Below, one piece after another: positions 25,409-35,040 of a stretch of DNA of 64,000 nucleotides. The DNA comes from Vreelandella halophila (GTDB taxonomy: Bacteria; Pseudomonadota; Gammaproteobacteria; Pseudomonadales; Oleiphilaceae). Position 1 is the stretch's first letter; each line of letters begins with the position of its first letter. The notes beneath the pieces were generated by a model, which saw only the letters and a list, made by a program, of their open reading frames with translations, was not told the DNA's origin and searched no databases. The DNA is taken from assembly GCF_019903425.1 (NCBI RefSeq), contig NZ_JACHUZ010000013.1:835442-899441 (forward strand). Direction: 5' to 3'. A program made the translations under genes and the position numbers.

Positions 25409-27241
25409 ATGCGCCTTTTCAGGGATTCGTTGATTGCCCGTATCGGTATGGCCCTGGCCGCCGTTGTGATACTGGCACTGATCAATATTGCGGTTTCGCT
25501 GGCCATTTCCGCCAGTGCCCGCGGCGATGCCGCCGCCATCAACCATTCGGGACTGGTGCGCATGGAGCTGCAGCGGCTGGTGACCCTGGGGGAGGCGGAG
25601 GCCGCCCCAGAGCGCATCCAGGAGCAGATGCAGCAGATCACCGCCCGCCTTGAAAGCCCTCTTCTCAACAGTGCCATGCCGGGGCTGGCTCATCCGGTGA
25701 CGGAGCAGTACCAGCATGTGCGGCTGACCTGGCTGGCCCTGATCCGACCGGTCTACTCGGAAGCACTCGGGGGAACCGCCACGCTGCTGCCACTGCGCGG
25801 GACCACTACCTTTATTGAGGAGGTGGATGCGCTGGTGGCAGCGCTGGAAGCACGTGCCGAGTCGCGTATTGCGCTTCTTGGCATGGTCCAGGTGCTCTCC
25901 CTGATCCTGACCCTGGCGGTGGTGGTCGTACTGTTCCTGGACGTGCGCCGGCGTGTGGTGGAGCCCCTGAACCGGCTTCTGGCCATGGCGAGGGCGGCGG
26001 CACGCCAGGATTTCAGCCAGCGCACCGGCTTCCGCGGGCAGGATGAGCTGGCTGTGCTGGGCCGGACCTTCGACCAGATGAGTGAATCCCTTTCCCGGCG
26101 CTACGCGGACCTGGAATCACAGGCGGCGGCGCGCACCGATGAGCTTGAGCGCAGTCACCGCGCACTCCAGCTTCTGCACAGCGCCAGCCGCTCGCTCTAT
26201 GGTTCCTCGGACCTGTGCGAGGGGTCGGTGCCGTTGCTGCAGCAGCTGGAAGGGCTACTGGAAATCGGCCCGGTCAGCCTCTATCTGCACGAGCAGGAGA
26301 ACGAGTCCTCGTTTGAGGCGGTGACCACCTTCGCCCAGGCACGCCCGGAGCACTGCCGTTCCTTTAACTGCGATGCCTGCCTGACTGGCTGCCATACGTT
26401 TGAGGACCAGCCCGAGGAACACCGCAAGCGGCTGCTTCTGCCGGTGCGCACCGGTGATGACCTGGTGGGAACCCTGGAGGTCTGGTACGAGCGTGACCGG
26501 ACCCTTGAGCATCACGAACGCCAGCTTCTGGAGACCCTGGCGGACCAGCTCGGTACCGCCGTTTACCTGAACCGCCGGATGACGGAGCAGCAGCGGCTGA
26601 CCCTGATGGAGGAACGAACCGTGATCGCCCGTGAGCTGCATGATTCACTGGCGCAGTCGCTGTCCTATCTCAAAATGCAGGTGGCGCGTCTGCAGAAGTT
26701 GCAGCAGGAATCCGGCCGTGACGTCGACGCCCGTGAGGAGGAGGTGATCCAGGAACTGCGCAACGGGTTGAACAACGGCTACCGCCAGCTGCGCGAACTG
26801 CTGACCACCTTCCGCCTGCAGTTTGATTCCCCGGGCCTGGAAGAGGCCCTCCACCGCACTGTCCGTGAGTTCAGTGACCGGCTGGGCTACCCGGTATCCC
26901 TGGAGTACGACATGCCACCGCGCATGTTCTCTCCGAATGAGGAAATCCATGTGCTCCAGATCGTGCGCGAGGCGCTGGCCAATGTGCTCAAACACGCTCA
27001 GGCTACCGAGGCCTCGGTGCGCGTTTACCAGCGTAATGGTTCGTTGCGGGTGGTGGTGCGGGACAACGGCGTGGGCCTGCCCGACGGTGGGGTGCCGCCG
27101 AGCCATTACGGCATCGTGATCATGCGCGATCGCAGCCAGACACTTGGCGGTGAACTCAGTATGCGCAACAGGGAGGAGGGTGGTGCCGAGGTGCGCCTGA
27201 TGATTCCCCAGAACAACTCCGGCCTGATTCAGGCTTCCTGA
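25409..27241 (+). CDS. narX: nitrate/nitrite sensor histidine kinase NarX
   Basis: A 610-residue kinase: TM1 near residues 12–35, a periplasmic sensor with the P-box-like RGDAAAINHSGLVRMELQRL, TM2 near 150–175, HAMP to about 235, a central module with clustered cysteines (EHCRSFNCDACLTGC), then a HisKA_3 domain with phospho-acceptor H411 (VIARELHDSLAQSL) and a HATPase end (DNGVGLP). It phosphorylates NarL in response to nitrate. It is divergent from the NarK-like gene and 35 bases before narL. Confidence 0.95.
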   Translation: MRLFRDSLIARIGMALAAVVILALINIAVSLAISASARGDAAAINHSGLVRMELQRLVTLGEAEAAPERIQEQMQQITARLESPLLNSAMPGLAHPVTEQYQHVRLTWLALIRPVYSEALGGTATLLPLRGTTTFIEEVDALVAALEARAESRIALLGMVQVLSLILTLAVVVVLFLDVRRRVVEPLNRLLAMARAAARQDFSQRTGFRGQDELAVLGRTFDQMSESLSRRYADLESQAAARTDELERSHRALQLLHSASRSLYGSSDLCEGSVPLLQQLEGLLEIGPVSLYLHEQENESSFEAVTTFAQARPEHCRSFNCDACLTGCHTFEDQPEEHRKRLLLPVRTGDDLVGTLEVWYERDRTLEHHERQLLETLADQLGTAVYLNRRMTEQQRLTLMEERTVIARELHDSLAQSLSYLKMQVARLQKLQQESGRDVDAREEEVIQELRNGLNNGYRQLRELLTTFRLQFDSPGLEEALHRTVREFSDRLGYPVSLEYDMPPRMFSPNEEIHVLQIVREALANVLKHAQATEASVRVYQRNGSLRVVVRDNGVGLPDGGVPPSHYGIVIMRDRSQTLGGELSMRNREEGGAEVRLMIPQNNSGLIQAS

Positions 27242-27276
27242 TCCCCTTGGTGAGCGAATAGTAACGGAATGATGCT

Positions 27277-27951
27277 ATGACCCAGACAGACGAAAAAACG
27301 CCGGCGCGGATTCTGCTGATTGACGACCACCCCCTGCTGCGGCGGGGCATTACCCAGCTGCTGGACATGGAGGACAGCATGACCCTGGCGGGGGAAGCCA
27401 GCAATGCCCAGGAGGGTATCCGCCTTGCCGGGGAGCTGGATCCGGACCTGATTCTGCTGGATCTGAACATGCCGGGAACGGATGGGCATGAGACGCTGCG
27501 TAAGCTGCGGGAGGACGGTTTCCCTGGCCGGATTGTGATTTTTACTGTCTCGGATGCCGAGGATGACGTGGTTGCGGCGTTGCGCGCGGGTGCTGATGGT
27601 TACCTGCTCAAGGACATGGAGCCCGAGGACCTGATGAGCCGGCTGCATCAGGCCGCCGTGGGCAAGCTGGTGATCAGCGACCGGCTCACGACCCTGCTTG
27701 CCGATGCCCTGCGCCATCAGCACACCCCGGAGGCGGAGGGGCCGGACTACGCCAGTCTGACCCCGCGTGAGAAGGACATCCTGCGCCACATCGCGGAAGG
27801 GCTCTCCAACAAGATGGTGGCCCGGCGGCTGGACATCAGCGAGGGCACCGTCAAGGTGCATGTGAAGCACCTGCTCAAGAAACTCGGGCTGCGCTCCCGG
27901 GTGGAAGCCGCGGTCTGGGCGGTGCATGAGGGCTACGCCGAAAGCTCATGA
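27277..27951 (+). CDS. narL: nitrate response regulator NarL
   Basis: A 224-residue NarL/FixJ-type regulator. The receiver domain has acidic residues IDDHP and phospho-acceptor D62 ([10 protein letters not shown]). The C-terminal LuxR-type helix-turn-helix is [20 protein letters not shown], then [20 protein letters not shown]. Partner kinase NarX is encoded just upstream. Expected target is the narG promoter about 2.7 kb away, where a 7-2-7 site is visible. Its stop overlaps that of the convergent rep gene by 6 bases. Confidence 0.95.
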   Translation: MTQTDEKTPARILLIDDHPLLRRGITQLLDMEDSMTLAGEASNAQEGIRLAGELDPDLILLDLNMPGTDGHETLRKLREDGFPGRIVIFTVSDAEDDVVAALRAGADGYLLKDMEPEDLMSRLHQAAVGKLVISDRLTTLLADALRHQHTPEAEGPDYASLTPREKDILRHIAEGLSNKMVARRLDISEGTVKVHVKHLLKKLGLRSRVEAAVWAVHEGYAESS

Positions 27952-29961
27952 GAGGTCGTCCATGAGGGCGGACAGGGTGGCGCGGCCCCGGCGCTGGTTG
28001 GCCTCGGGGTCCCTGTCCGAGTCGCCCTCGCGCTCCACGTGCTCATCCGGCATCTCATCCAGGAAACGGCTGGGGATGGGCTCGATGACCTCGCCGTACT
28101 GCTTGCGCTGACCGGCGTAGGTCAGGGTCAGGCAGCGCTGGGCACGGGTGATGCCCACGTACATCAGCCGCCGCTCCTCTTCGATGGTTTCCGACTCGAT
28201 GCTGCTGCGGTGCGGCAGCAGCTCCTCCTCCAGACCCATGATGAAGACGTTCGGGAACTCCAGCCCCTTGGAGGCGTGCAGGGTCATCAGCTGGACCCGG
28301 TCGCTGTCGTCCTCTTCCTCCTGGCGGTCCAGGATGTCGCGCAGCACCAGCCGGCTGACGGCTTCCTCCAGCGTCTGCTCCGTGTCGCCGTCGTCCTCGT
28401 TCGGTTCCATCTGCTCGATGGAGTCCAGCAGGTACCAGACGTTCTCCATGCGCTTCTGCGCCTGCTTGGCGCTGGAGGCGTTCTGGTGCAGCCACTCCTC
28501 GTATTCCACGTCCGTGAACATCCGGCGGATCACGCCCAGGGTGTCGTCGCCGTTTTCGAGCTGTCGGCGGATGTCGTGCAGGAAGTGGGTGAAGCGCCGC
28601 AGCTTCTCCAGCGCACGGCCCTGGATGTGGCTTTCGGCGCCGACCTCGTCCAGGGCGCGGACCAGGCTCATCTGTCGTTGGCGGGCGTAGCCGGTAAGCT
28701 GCTCAAGGGTGCGTGGGCCGATCTCGCGGCGGGGCACGTTGACCACGCGCAGGAAGGCGACGTCGTCATCCGGGTTGGTGAGCAGGCGCAGGTATGCCAT
28801 GGCGTCCTTGATCTCGTTGCGGGCGAAGAAGGACGTGCCTCCGGAGATCTTATAGGGAACCTGGTAGGCCTGGAGCTTGATCTCCAGCAGTTTCGACTGG
28901 TGGTTGCCCCGATACAGAACGGCGAAATCCCGGTATTCCGACCGGCTCCGCAGGCGCTGGTCGAGGATCTCGGAGGCGATGCGTTCGGCTTCTCCCTCCT
29001 CATTGCGACAGCGCAGCACGCGGATGGGATCGCCCACGCCCAGTTCGCTCCACAGCGCCTTGTCGAAGACGTGCGGGTTGTTGGCGATCACGGTGTTGGC
29101 GGTGCTCAGTATGCGGCGCATGGAGCGGTAGTTCTGCTCCAGCTTGACGATCTTCAGCGAGGGGAAGTCCTCCTTGAGCTGGGCCAGGTTCTCCGGCCGC
29201 GCGCCGCGCCAGGCGTAGATGGACTGGTCGTCATCGCCCACCACCGTCAGGCCCTGGCGGTGGCCCACCAGCAGGCGCACCAGTTCGTACTGGCTCAGGT
29301 TGGTGTCCTGGTACTCGTCCACCAGCAGGTAGCGGATGCGGCGCTGCCATTTCTGGAGCACCTCTTCGTGGTTGCGGAACAGCAGCACCGGCAGCAGGAT
29401 CAGGTCATCGAAATCCAGGGCGTTATAGGCCTTCAGGTAGTCCGCGTAGTGCTGGTAGATGACGGCGAAGCGTTCCTCGCGGGCGTCGTTGGCCCGGCTC
29501 AACGCCTGGTCCGGCAGCAGCATGGCGTTCTTCCAGTTCGAGATCGTCGCCTGCAGGTCACCGACTTCAAGTCCGGTGTCCGGGGCGTGCTCGGCCAGCA
29601 GGTCGCGCAGCAGGTTACGGGCGTCCTCGGCATCGAAGATGGAGAAACCGGGGTGATAACCCACGGCATCGTGCTCCTCGCGCAGGATGGTCAGCCCCAG
29701 ATTGTGAAAGGTGGCCACGGTCAGACCGCGCGCCGCGCGCCGGTCCACCAGTTTGCTGACGCGCTCCTTCATCTCCCGCGCCGCCTTGTTGGTGAAGGTC
29801 ACGGCGGCGATGTGGCGCCCGGGGTAGCCCGCGTACTCGATCAGGTGGGCGATCTTGCGCGTGATCACGCTGGTCTTGCCGCTGCCGGCGCCGGCGAGCA
29901 CCAGCAGCGGGCCGTCCAGGTACTTCACGGCTTCGCGTTGGCGAGGGTTGAGATCGGCCAC
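27946..29961 (-). CDS. rep: ATP-dependent DNA helicase Rep
   Basis: A 671-residue SF1A helicase from GTG 29961, chosen because AGGAGG lies 7 bases upstream and the homology begins at [20 protein letters not shown]. Motifs: Q motif, Walker [12 protein letters not shown], Ia [11 protein letters not shown], Walker [48 protein letters not shown] and [12 protein letters not shown]. The length and sequence are Rep-like rather than UvrD. It removes protein roadblocks ahead of replication forks. Confidence 0.95.
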   Translation of the reverse strand: MADLNPRQREAVKYLDGPLLVLAGAGSGKTSVITRKIAHLIEYAGYPGRHIAAVTFTNKAAREMKERVSKLVDRRAARGLTVATFHNLGLTILREEHDAVGYHPGFSIFDAEDARNLLRDLLAEHAPDTGLEVGDLQATISNWKNAMLLPDQALSRANDAREERFAVIYQHYADYLKAYNALDFDDLILLPVLLFRNHEEVLQKWQRRIRYLLVDEYQDTNLSQYELVRLLVGHRQGLTVVGDDDQSIYAWRGARPENLAQLKEDFPSLKIVKLEQNYRSMRRILSTANTVIANNPHVFDKALWSELGVGDPIRVLRCRNEEGEAERIASEILDQRLRSRSEYRDFAVLYRGNHQSKLLEIKLQAYQVPYKISGGTSFFARNEIKDAMAYLRLLTNPDDDVAFLRVVNVPRREIGPRTLEQLTGYARQRQMSLVRALDEVGAESHIQGRALEKLRRFTHFLHDIRRQLENGDDTLGVIRRMFTDVEYEEWLHQNASSAKQAQKRMENVWYLLDSIEQMEPNEDDGDTEQTLEEAVSRLVLRDILDRQEEEDDSDRVQLMTLHASKGLEFPNVFIMGLEEELLPHRSSIESETIEEERRLMYVGITRAQRCLTLTYAGQRKQYGEVIEPIPSRFLDEMPDEHVEREGDSDRDPEANQRRGRATLSALMDDLS

Positions 29962-30072
29962 GGGCTGTCCTCCTGAATGGAAGCGTAGTGTAGCATTGAG
30001 AGGCCGTTGCTTGATTGGCGTGGGCAGCAGTGATTTAATCCGACTGTCTGCGCCCGCAGGCACACAGGGAAT

Positions 30073-30097
30073 GCGTTGCAACCGGCATCGGCAACGC
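30073..30097. other. small hairpin between rep and the PAAR gene
   Basis: GCGTTGC (30073–30079) is inverted at 30091–30097 (GCAACGC). It is followed by purine-rich GGAAC/GGAAAC repeats leading to the PAAR ribosome site. Function is unknown; the divergent promoters of rep and the PAAR gene must lie in this 184-base gap. Confidence 0.4.
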
Positions 30098-30145
30098 AGG
30101 ATTCAGGAACGGAACAGAAACGGAAACAGGAACAGGGAGACGTTC

Positions 30146-30433
30146 ATGGGCAAACCAGCCGCTACCCTCGGCGATTTTCACACCTGTCCCCAGTTTGATG
30201 GCCCCAAGCCCCATGTGGGCGGTCCTGCCGTGCAGGGTTCACCGGATGTGCTGATCGGTGGTCGACCGGCCGTGCGTCAGGGGGATAAGGCCGTCTGTGT
30301 GGGACCGCCGGATACGGTCAGCGAGGGCTCACCGACCGTCTTCATCAACGGCAGGCCCGCCGCCACCCTGGGCTGTGCCACCGCCCACGGCGGCAAGCTG
30401 GTGGTCGGCAACCCGACCGTGCTGATCGGCTGA
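30146..30433 (+). CDS. stand-alone PAAR-domain protein
   Basis: A 95-residue protein made entirely of PAAR-type repeats: PAATLGDFHTC, PDVLIGGRPAVRQGD, PTVFINGRPAATLG, HGGKL and PTVLIG. PAAR proteins cap the VgrG spike of type VI secretion systems and sharpen it. AGGGAG is 7 bases before the ATG. No vgrG, hcp or effector is adjacent; neighbours are rep and pstB. It may serve a T6SS encoded elsewhere. Confidence 0.9.
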   Translation: MGKPAATLGDFHTCPQFDGPKPHVGGPAVQGSPDVLIGGRPAVRQGDKAVCVGPPDTVSEGSPTVFINGRPAATLGCATAHGGKLVVGNPTVLIG

Positions 30434-30450
30434 GGCTGGTACCGCCAGCT

Positions 30451-31317
30451 TCAGCCGTACCGACCGGTGATGTAGTCCTCGGTCTTCTGCTCACGCGGGT
30501 TGGTGAACAGGGTATCCGTGTCGTTGAACTCCACGATCTCGCCCATGTGGAAGAAAGCCGTGTAGCCGGCCACCCGGGCCGCCTGCTGGAGGTTGTGGGT
30601 GACGATGGCGATGGTGTAGCGGTCCTTCAGTTCGTCGATCAGCTCCTCGATGGTCGCCGTGGCCAGCGGGTCCAGTGAGGAGGCCGGCTCGTCCATCAGG
30701 ATGACCTCGGGGTTAACGGCAATGGCGCGGGCGATGCACAGGCGCTGTTGCTGGCCGCCAGAAAGGGCCGTGCCCGGCGTTTGCAGCCGGTCCGAGACCT
30801 CCCGCCACAGCCCAGCGCGCTTGAGCGAGTGCTCCACCAGTTCGTCCAGATCCCGGCGGCCGTTCACGATGCCGTGCAGTCGCGGGGCGTAGGCGATGTT
30901 CTCGTAGATGCTCTTGGGGAAGGGGTTAGGCTTCTGGAAGACCATGCCCACGTTGCTGCGCAGCTGCACCACGTCCACGTCCGGGTGGTAGATGTCCTCG
31001 CCGTCCAGCGTGATCTGGCCCTGGATCCGGACGCTCGGGATCAGGTCGTTCATGCGGTTGAGGCAGCGCAGGAACGAGCTCTTGCCGCAGCCGGACGGGC
31101 CGATCAGAGCCGTCACCTCGTTTTCGTAGATATTGAGGTCCAGATCGTGCAACGCCTGGGTCTTGTCATACCACAGGTTCACGTTCTCGGCTTTTACCTT
31201 GACGTTCTTATCGGCGGTGCCGGCCGTCTGGGCCGGGGCACTGGTCTCGGGTTGCCCGGTCATAGGGGTTACTGATTCCGTGGTTTCTGGGGGTTCGGTT
31301 GTGGCTTCAGAGTACAT
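30451..31317 (-). CDS. pstB: phosphate ABC transporter ATPase PstB
   Basis: A 288-residue ATPase. Walker A GPSGCGKS, signature [16 protein letters not shown], Walker [14 protein letters not shown] and the H-loop in [10 protein letters not shown] are all present. About 35 N-terminal residues, rich in Pro/Thr/Glu, precede the core and are longer than in E. coli. ATG 31317 is preferred (GAGG 5 bases upstream) over GTG 31323. It energises phosphate uptake with PstS, PstC and PstA. No phoU follows; the next gene is the convergent PAAR gene. Confidence 0.96.
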   Translation of the reverse strand: MYSEATTEPPETTESVTPMTGQPETSAPAQTAGTADKNVKVKAENVNLWYDKTQALHDLDLNIYENEVTALIGPSGCGKSSFLRCLNRMNDLIPSVRIQGQITLDGEDIYHPDVDVVQLRSNVGMVFQKPNPFPKSIYENIAYAPRLHGIVNGRRDLDELVEHSLKRAGLWREVSDRLQTPGTALSGGQQQRLCIARAIAVNPEVILMDEPASSLDPLATATIEELIDELKDRYTIAIVTHNLQQAARVAGYTAFFHMGEIVEFNDTDTLFTNPREQKTEDYITGRYG

Positions 31318-31334
31318 ACGCACCTCGTATAGCG

Positions 31335-32549
31335 CTACCAGCGGCGCTCGAATTTGCGCCGCAGAAAGACGGCCGTGGCATTAAGCGTCAGAAGCACTGC
31401 CAGAAGCACCATGATGCCGGCGGCCGTTTTCTCCACGTAGGCCTGCTCGGGCTCGGAAGCCCAGGTGAAGACCTGTGCCGGAAGCACGGTGGCGGCTTCA
31501 AAGACGCCGGAGGGGGCCTCCGGAATGTAGGCGATCATGCCGACGATGATCAGCGGCGCCGTCTCGCCCATGGCCTGTGCCAGGCCGATGATGGTCCCGG
31601 TCAGTATGCCCGGCAGCGATGACGGAAGCACATGGTCGCGCACCACCTGCCAGCGGGAGCAGCCCATGGCGAAGGCGCCCTGGCGGATGGGGTCCGGAAC
31701 GGCGCGCAGGGCCGCACGGGTGCTGATGATGATGATGGGCAGTGTCATCAGTCCCAGGGTCAGGCCCCCGGCGAGTGCCGAGGATCGGGGCACGCCGAAG
31801 AAGTTGATGAACAGGGCCAGACCCAGCAGGCCGAAGATGATCGACGGCACCGCCGCCAGATTGTTGATGTTGACCTCGATGGTCTGGGTCAGCTTGTTGT
31901 CCGGGGCGAACTCCTCCAGGTAGATCGCGGACATGACGCCGATGGGAAAGGCGCAAAGCAGGGTGATACCCAGCACATAGAGCGTACCCACGGCGGCCGA
32001 GAATATACCGGCCAGTTCGGGCAGCTTGGAGTCGCCAGTGGTGAAGAAACGCGTATTGAAGGCGCTCTCGATGCGGCCCTCGTCAATCAGAGCATCCACC
32101 TTCTTGCGTAGCTTGTCGGGGAGCTCGGGAGCTGCTGCCACTTCCTCGTGCTTTGCCTCGAGGATGTCCCGTCCGTGTTTCAGGTACTGGTCGATCTCGG
32201 CTTTTACCGGAACCCATCGTTCCTCGGTGGTCCCGAGGAGGTCCGGATTGCGGTCAATGGCCCGCGGAATCGAGCGGGTTGCTCCCCGGGAGGCGACCTC
32301 ACGCATGTCGCGGTCCAGGGCGAACTGGCCCAGGCGTTCGGCGCGGTCATTGTAATCAATGGTGACCTGAACCTGATACTGCCAGAAGGCGGTGTAGCCC
32401 TGGCTGATGATGTCCGTGAAGAACGCGATGATGATGGCGAAGGCGATGGATACCGCGCCAATACAGTAAGCCTTGAAACGCTTCTCGGCGCGGTAGCGCC
32501 GTCGAATCTGTGGGTTGTTGGCGGAGCCGGTCAGTTTGCGCGTGCTCAT
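31335..32549 (-). CDS. pstA: phosphate ABC transporter permease PstA
   Basis: A 404-residue inner-membrane permease, longer than E. coli PstA (296). TM1 is near residues 30–50; residues 60–180 form an extra charged, presumably periplasmic region ([28 protein letters not shown]); five further TM segments follow with the permease EAA-type loop [19 protein letters not shown]. Expanded PstA proteins also occur in Pseudomonas and Vibrio. It pairs with PstC, encoded 10 bases upstream. Confidence 0.94.
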   Translation of the reverse strand: MSTRKLTGSANNPQIRRRYRAEKRFKAYCIGAVSIAFAIIIAFFTDIISQGYTAFWQYQVQVTIDYNDRAERLGQFALDRDMREVASRGATRSIPRAIDRNPDLLGTTEERWVPVKAEIDQYLKHGRDILEAKHEEVAAAPELPDKLRKKVDALIDEGRIESAFNTRFFTTGDSKLPELAGIFSAAVGTLYVLGITLLCAFPIGVMSAIYLEEFAPDNKLTQTIEVNINNLAAVPSIIFGLLGLALFINFFGVPRSSALAGGLTLGLMTLPIIIISTRAALRAVPDPIRQGAFAMGCSRWQVVRDHVLPSSLPGILTGTIIGLAQAMGETAPLIIVGMIAYIPEAPSGVFEAATVLPAQVFTWASEPEQAYVEKTAAGIMVLLAVLLTLNATAVFLRRKFERRW

Positions 32550-32559
32550 GTCGGTTCGC

Positions 32560-33810
32560 TCAGTCGTATTGTTGCTTGAAACGCCGCACCATCACCGTGG
32601 AGATGACGTTCAGCGTCAGGGTCACAATGAACAGCACCAGCCCCAGGGCGAAAGCTGAGAGCGTCTGCGGGCTGTCGAAGGACTGGTCCCCGGTCAGCGA
32701 GTAGACGATGTTGACGGTGACCGTTGTCATGTCCTCGAGCGGGTTCCAGGTCAGGTTCGGACGTACGCCCGCGGCCATCACCACGATCATGGTTTCGCCC
32801 AGTGCCCGTGAGACGCCCAGCAGGAACGCCGAGATCACCCCAGGCAGCGCCGCCGGGACCACCACGCTCCGGATGGTTTCGGAGCGGGTGGTGCCCAGAG
32901 CGAAAGCACCTTCGCGCAGGCTCTGCGGGATGCTGTTGATGACGTCATCCGACAGCGAGGATATGAAGGGAATGATCATGATGCCCATGACAATGCCGGG
33001 CGAGAGAATGTTGCTGTAGGAGGCATCCAAACCGAAGAAACCGGCAATATCCACAATGATCGGGGTGACGGTGACAGCGGCGAAGAAGCCGTACACAACC
33101 GTGGGAATGCCGGCCAGGATCTCAATCAGGGGTTTGACGATGCCGCGAATGCGTTGTGAGGCGTATTCGGACATGAAAATGGCCGACAGCAGCCCGATCG
33201 GCAGTGATACCGCCATGGCGATGGCAGTGACCATGAAGGTACCCGCGAACAGCGGTACGGAGCCGAATACACCGCCGCCGCCTTCACCCACTTCATCGCC
33301 ACGGCCGGCGGCCTCGAGGAAGGAATCCCCGGGAGACCAGGTGGTTCCGGTTATGAACTCCCAGACACTGACTTCGCGGAAGAAGCGCATGGCCTCGAAA
33401 ATGACCGACAGTACGATCGCGACCGTGGTCATGATGGAAATCAGGGCCGCGCCCAGCAGCAGCCAGCGCATAAGGTTATCGAGCTTGATGCGGGCGCGGA
33501 GGCTGGGCTGGATCGCCCGGAGGCCGAAGCCGAAACCGGCTGCCGCGGTGACCAGTGTCATGATGAGCACCAGCTCCGACGGCAAGGCAATCCAGCCGAG
33601 AAGATTGAGCAGGGAGGCAATAAAGGCTACAGCCATGGCGGGCACCGCCATGGAAACCACGGAATACCAGCCGTATTGCTGGGGTCTTGAGTGAAGCCGG
33701 ATTCCTTCGGCCTGGGTGTTCAGTGCCTTGCGGCGCCCCAGGAAGAATCCGGCGTAGCCCAGCGGGATCAGTCCCGCGAGCAGTAACAGCGTGGTCTGAC
33801 CTACGCTCAC
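32560..33810 (-). CDS. pstC: phosphate ABC transporter permease PstC
   Basis: A 416-residue permease with about eight TM segments. The C-terminal 280 residues carry the core permease with the EAA loop SLREGAFALGTTRSETIRSV. An N-terminal extension with two extra TM segments (residues 5–25 and 50–100) makes it longer than E. coli PstC (319) and more like marine and pseudomonad versions. It follows pstS, from which a hairpin terminator separates it. Confidence 0.95.
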   Translation of the reverse strand: MSVGQTTLLLLAGLIPLGYAGFFLGRRKALNTQAEGIRLHSRPQQYGWYSVVSMAVPAMAVAFIASLLNLLGWIALPSELVLIMTLVTAAAGFGFGLRAIQPSLRARIKLDNLMRWLLLGAALISIMTTVAIVLSVIFEAMRFFREVSVWEFITGTTWSPGDSFLEAAGRGDEVGEGGGGVFGSVPLFAGTFMVTAIAMAVSLPIGLLSAIFMSEYASQRIRGIVKPLIEILAGIPTVVYGFFAAVTVTPIIVDIAGFFGLDASYSNILSPGIVMGIMIIPFISSLSDDVINSIPQSLREGAFALGTTRSETIRSVVVPAALPGVISAFLLGVSRALGETMIVVMAAGVRPNLTWNPLEDMTTVTVNIVYSLTGDQSFDSPQTLSAFALGLVLFIVTLTLNVISTVMVRRFKQQYD

Positions 33811-33831
33811 TGTTGCCTCCCCCTCTAATAC

Positions 33832-33870
33832 AAAAATCCCGACTGTCCGCAGCGAGCGGAATCAGCCGGG
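33832..33870 (-). terminator. hairpin with U run between pstS and pstC
   Basis: On the minus strand CCCGGCTGATTCCGC, loop TCGCT, GCGGACAGTCGGG forms a long stem with a few mismatches, followed at once by ATTTTTG. It lies 14 bases after the pstS stop and 22 bases before the pstC start. A leaky terminator here would give more PstS binding protein than transporter. Confidence 0.75.
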
Positions 33871-33883
33871 AAACTATCAGACA

Positions 33884-34900
33884 TTACTCAAGATCGCTAC
33901 GCTTCAGCTCAATCCGGTCGGCGACGTGTTCCTGCCACTTTTTGCGACTTTCGTCGTCCAGCGGGATCAGGCCTTCTTCAACGAGCAGACCCTTCGGGCC
34001 GATCATCAGATCGTCCATGAACAGGCTGACGTAGCCGTCGATGCCCGGTGCTACGGTGCCTTCGTGAGCCTTCTTGATGTAGAACCAGAGGCTGCGGGCG
34101 ATCGGGTAGTCTTCGCTGGAAATATTCGAGGTGGTTGGTTCAACCCCGTCAACAGCGATCGCCTTGATCTTGCCGCGGTTTTCTTCCAGGAAGCTGTAGC
34201 CGAAGATACCGATGGCAGCTTCGTTTTCCTGGATACGCTGCACGATCAGGTTGTCGTTCTCACCGGAGTCGACGTAGGCGCCATCGGAACGGATATCCGT
34301 GTACTCTCCCGGATAGCCGGCTTCTTCACTGACCGCGCCCATTGCCAGTTCCTCAAAGGCATCACGGGTACCCGACGTAGTCGGAGGGCCGAGCACCTCG
34401 ATTTCCCGGTCCGGCAGATCAGAATCGATGTCGCTCCAGTTGTCGTAAGGGTTTTCGACCAACTCACCGTCCTGCGGGACCTTTGCAGCCACGGCCAGCA
34501 GGATCTGCTCGCGGCTCAGTGTGAGGTCATCATTATCGCCGTTCTGGGCGAGTACGATGCCGTCGGAGCCGATCATCGCTTCCGTGATCTTTTCAACGCC
34601 GTTCTCCTGGCAACGCTCGAACTCGCTGACCTTCATGCGGCGCGAAGCATTGGTGATGTCCGGCGTGCCAGCGCCAACCCCTTCACAGAACAGCCGGATG
34701 CCGCCGCCGGAGCCGGTGGACTCGATGGTCGGGGTGGGATATTCCGTGGTGGCGCCGAACTCTTCCGTGACATAGCTGGCAAACGGGTAGACCGTGCTTG
34801 AACCAACAATCCGGATCTGGTCGCGCTCCTGGGCGACAGAAGCTGTGCTTGCGCTTACCAGCGCGGCCAATGCGATGGAGGATTTTTTCCAGGTCTGCAT
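33884..34900 (-). CDS. pstS: periplasmic phosphate-binding protein PstS
   Basis: A 338-residue protein from ATG 34900, 8 bases after AAGGAG. The signal peptide is residues 1–24 (SSIALAALVSASTASVAQ). Phosphate-binding features are RIVGSSTVYPFASY, STGSGGGIRLFCEG, SGTRDAFEEL and IGIFGYSF. It belongs to the longer PstS type found in Pseudomonas and marine bacteria. Many Asp and Glu residues point to a salt-adapted periplasm. A Pho box lies about 60 bases upstream, so expression should rise on phosphate starvation via PhoB. Confidence 0.96.
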   Translation of the reverse strand: MQTWKKSSIALAALVSASTASVAQERDQIRIVGSSTVYPFASYVTEEFGATTEYPTPTIESTGSGGGIRLFCEGVGAGTPDITNASRRMKVSEFERCQENGVEKITEAMIGSDGIVLAQNGDNDDLTLSREQILLAVAAKVPQDGELVENPYDNWSDIDSDLPDREIEVLGPPTTSGTRDAFEELAMGAVSEEAGYPGEYTDIRSDGAYVDSGENDNLIVQRIQENEAAIGIFGYSFLEENRGKIKAIAVDGVEPTTSNISSEDYPIARSLWFYIKKAHEGTVAPGIDGYVSLFMDDLMIGPKGLLVEEGLIPLDDESRKKWQEHVADRIELKRSDLE

Positions 34901-34957
34901 CAGGCGACTCCTTGGTTGCCCCATTGATTGAATCAAGTGTCACTTTATGAGAATTAT

Positions 34958-34975
34958 ATGACAGTTATGTGACAG
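34958..34975 (-). promoter_or_regulatory. Pho box of pstS
   Basis: On the minus strand CTGTCACATAACTGTCAT is a tandem CTGTCA repeat with 5-base spacer, matching the PhoB consensus. A CATAAA -10-like hexamer follows about 9 bases downstream, the usual spacing for PhoB-dependent promoters that lack a -35 box. It stands 58 bases before the pstS ATG. Confidence 0.85.
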
Positions 34976-34997
34976 TGGAGAGAGGCAGGGGATGGCT

Positions 34998-35017
34998 GCC
35001 AGGGGCTTGCCCCTGGC
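34998..35017. terminator. GC-rich stem-loop downstream of the porin gene
   Basis: GCCAGGGGCTTGCCCCTGGC is a perfect 9-bp stem with a 2-base loop, 24 bases after the porin stop and just upstream of the pstS Pho box. There is no U run, so termination would be weak or Rho-aided; it may insulate pstS from porin transcription. Confidence 0.5.
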
Positions 35018-35040
35018 CACCGTGGGGCTGAGGCTGAGAC

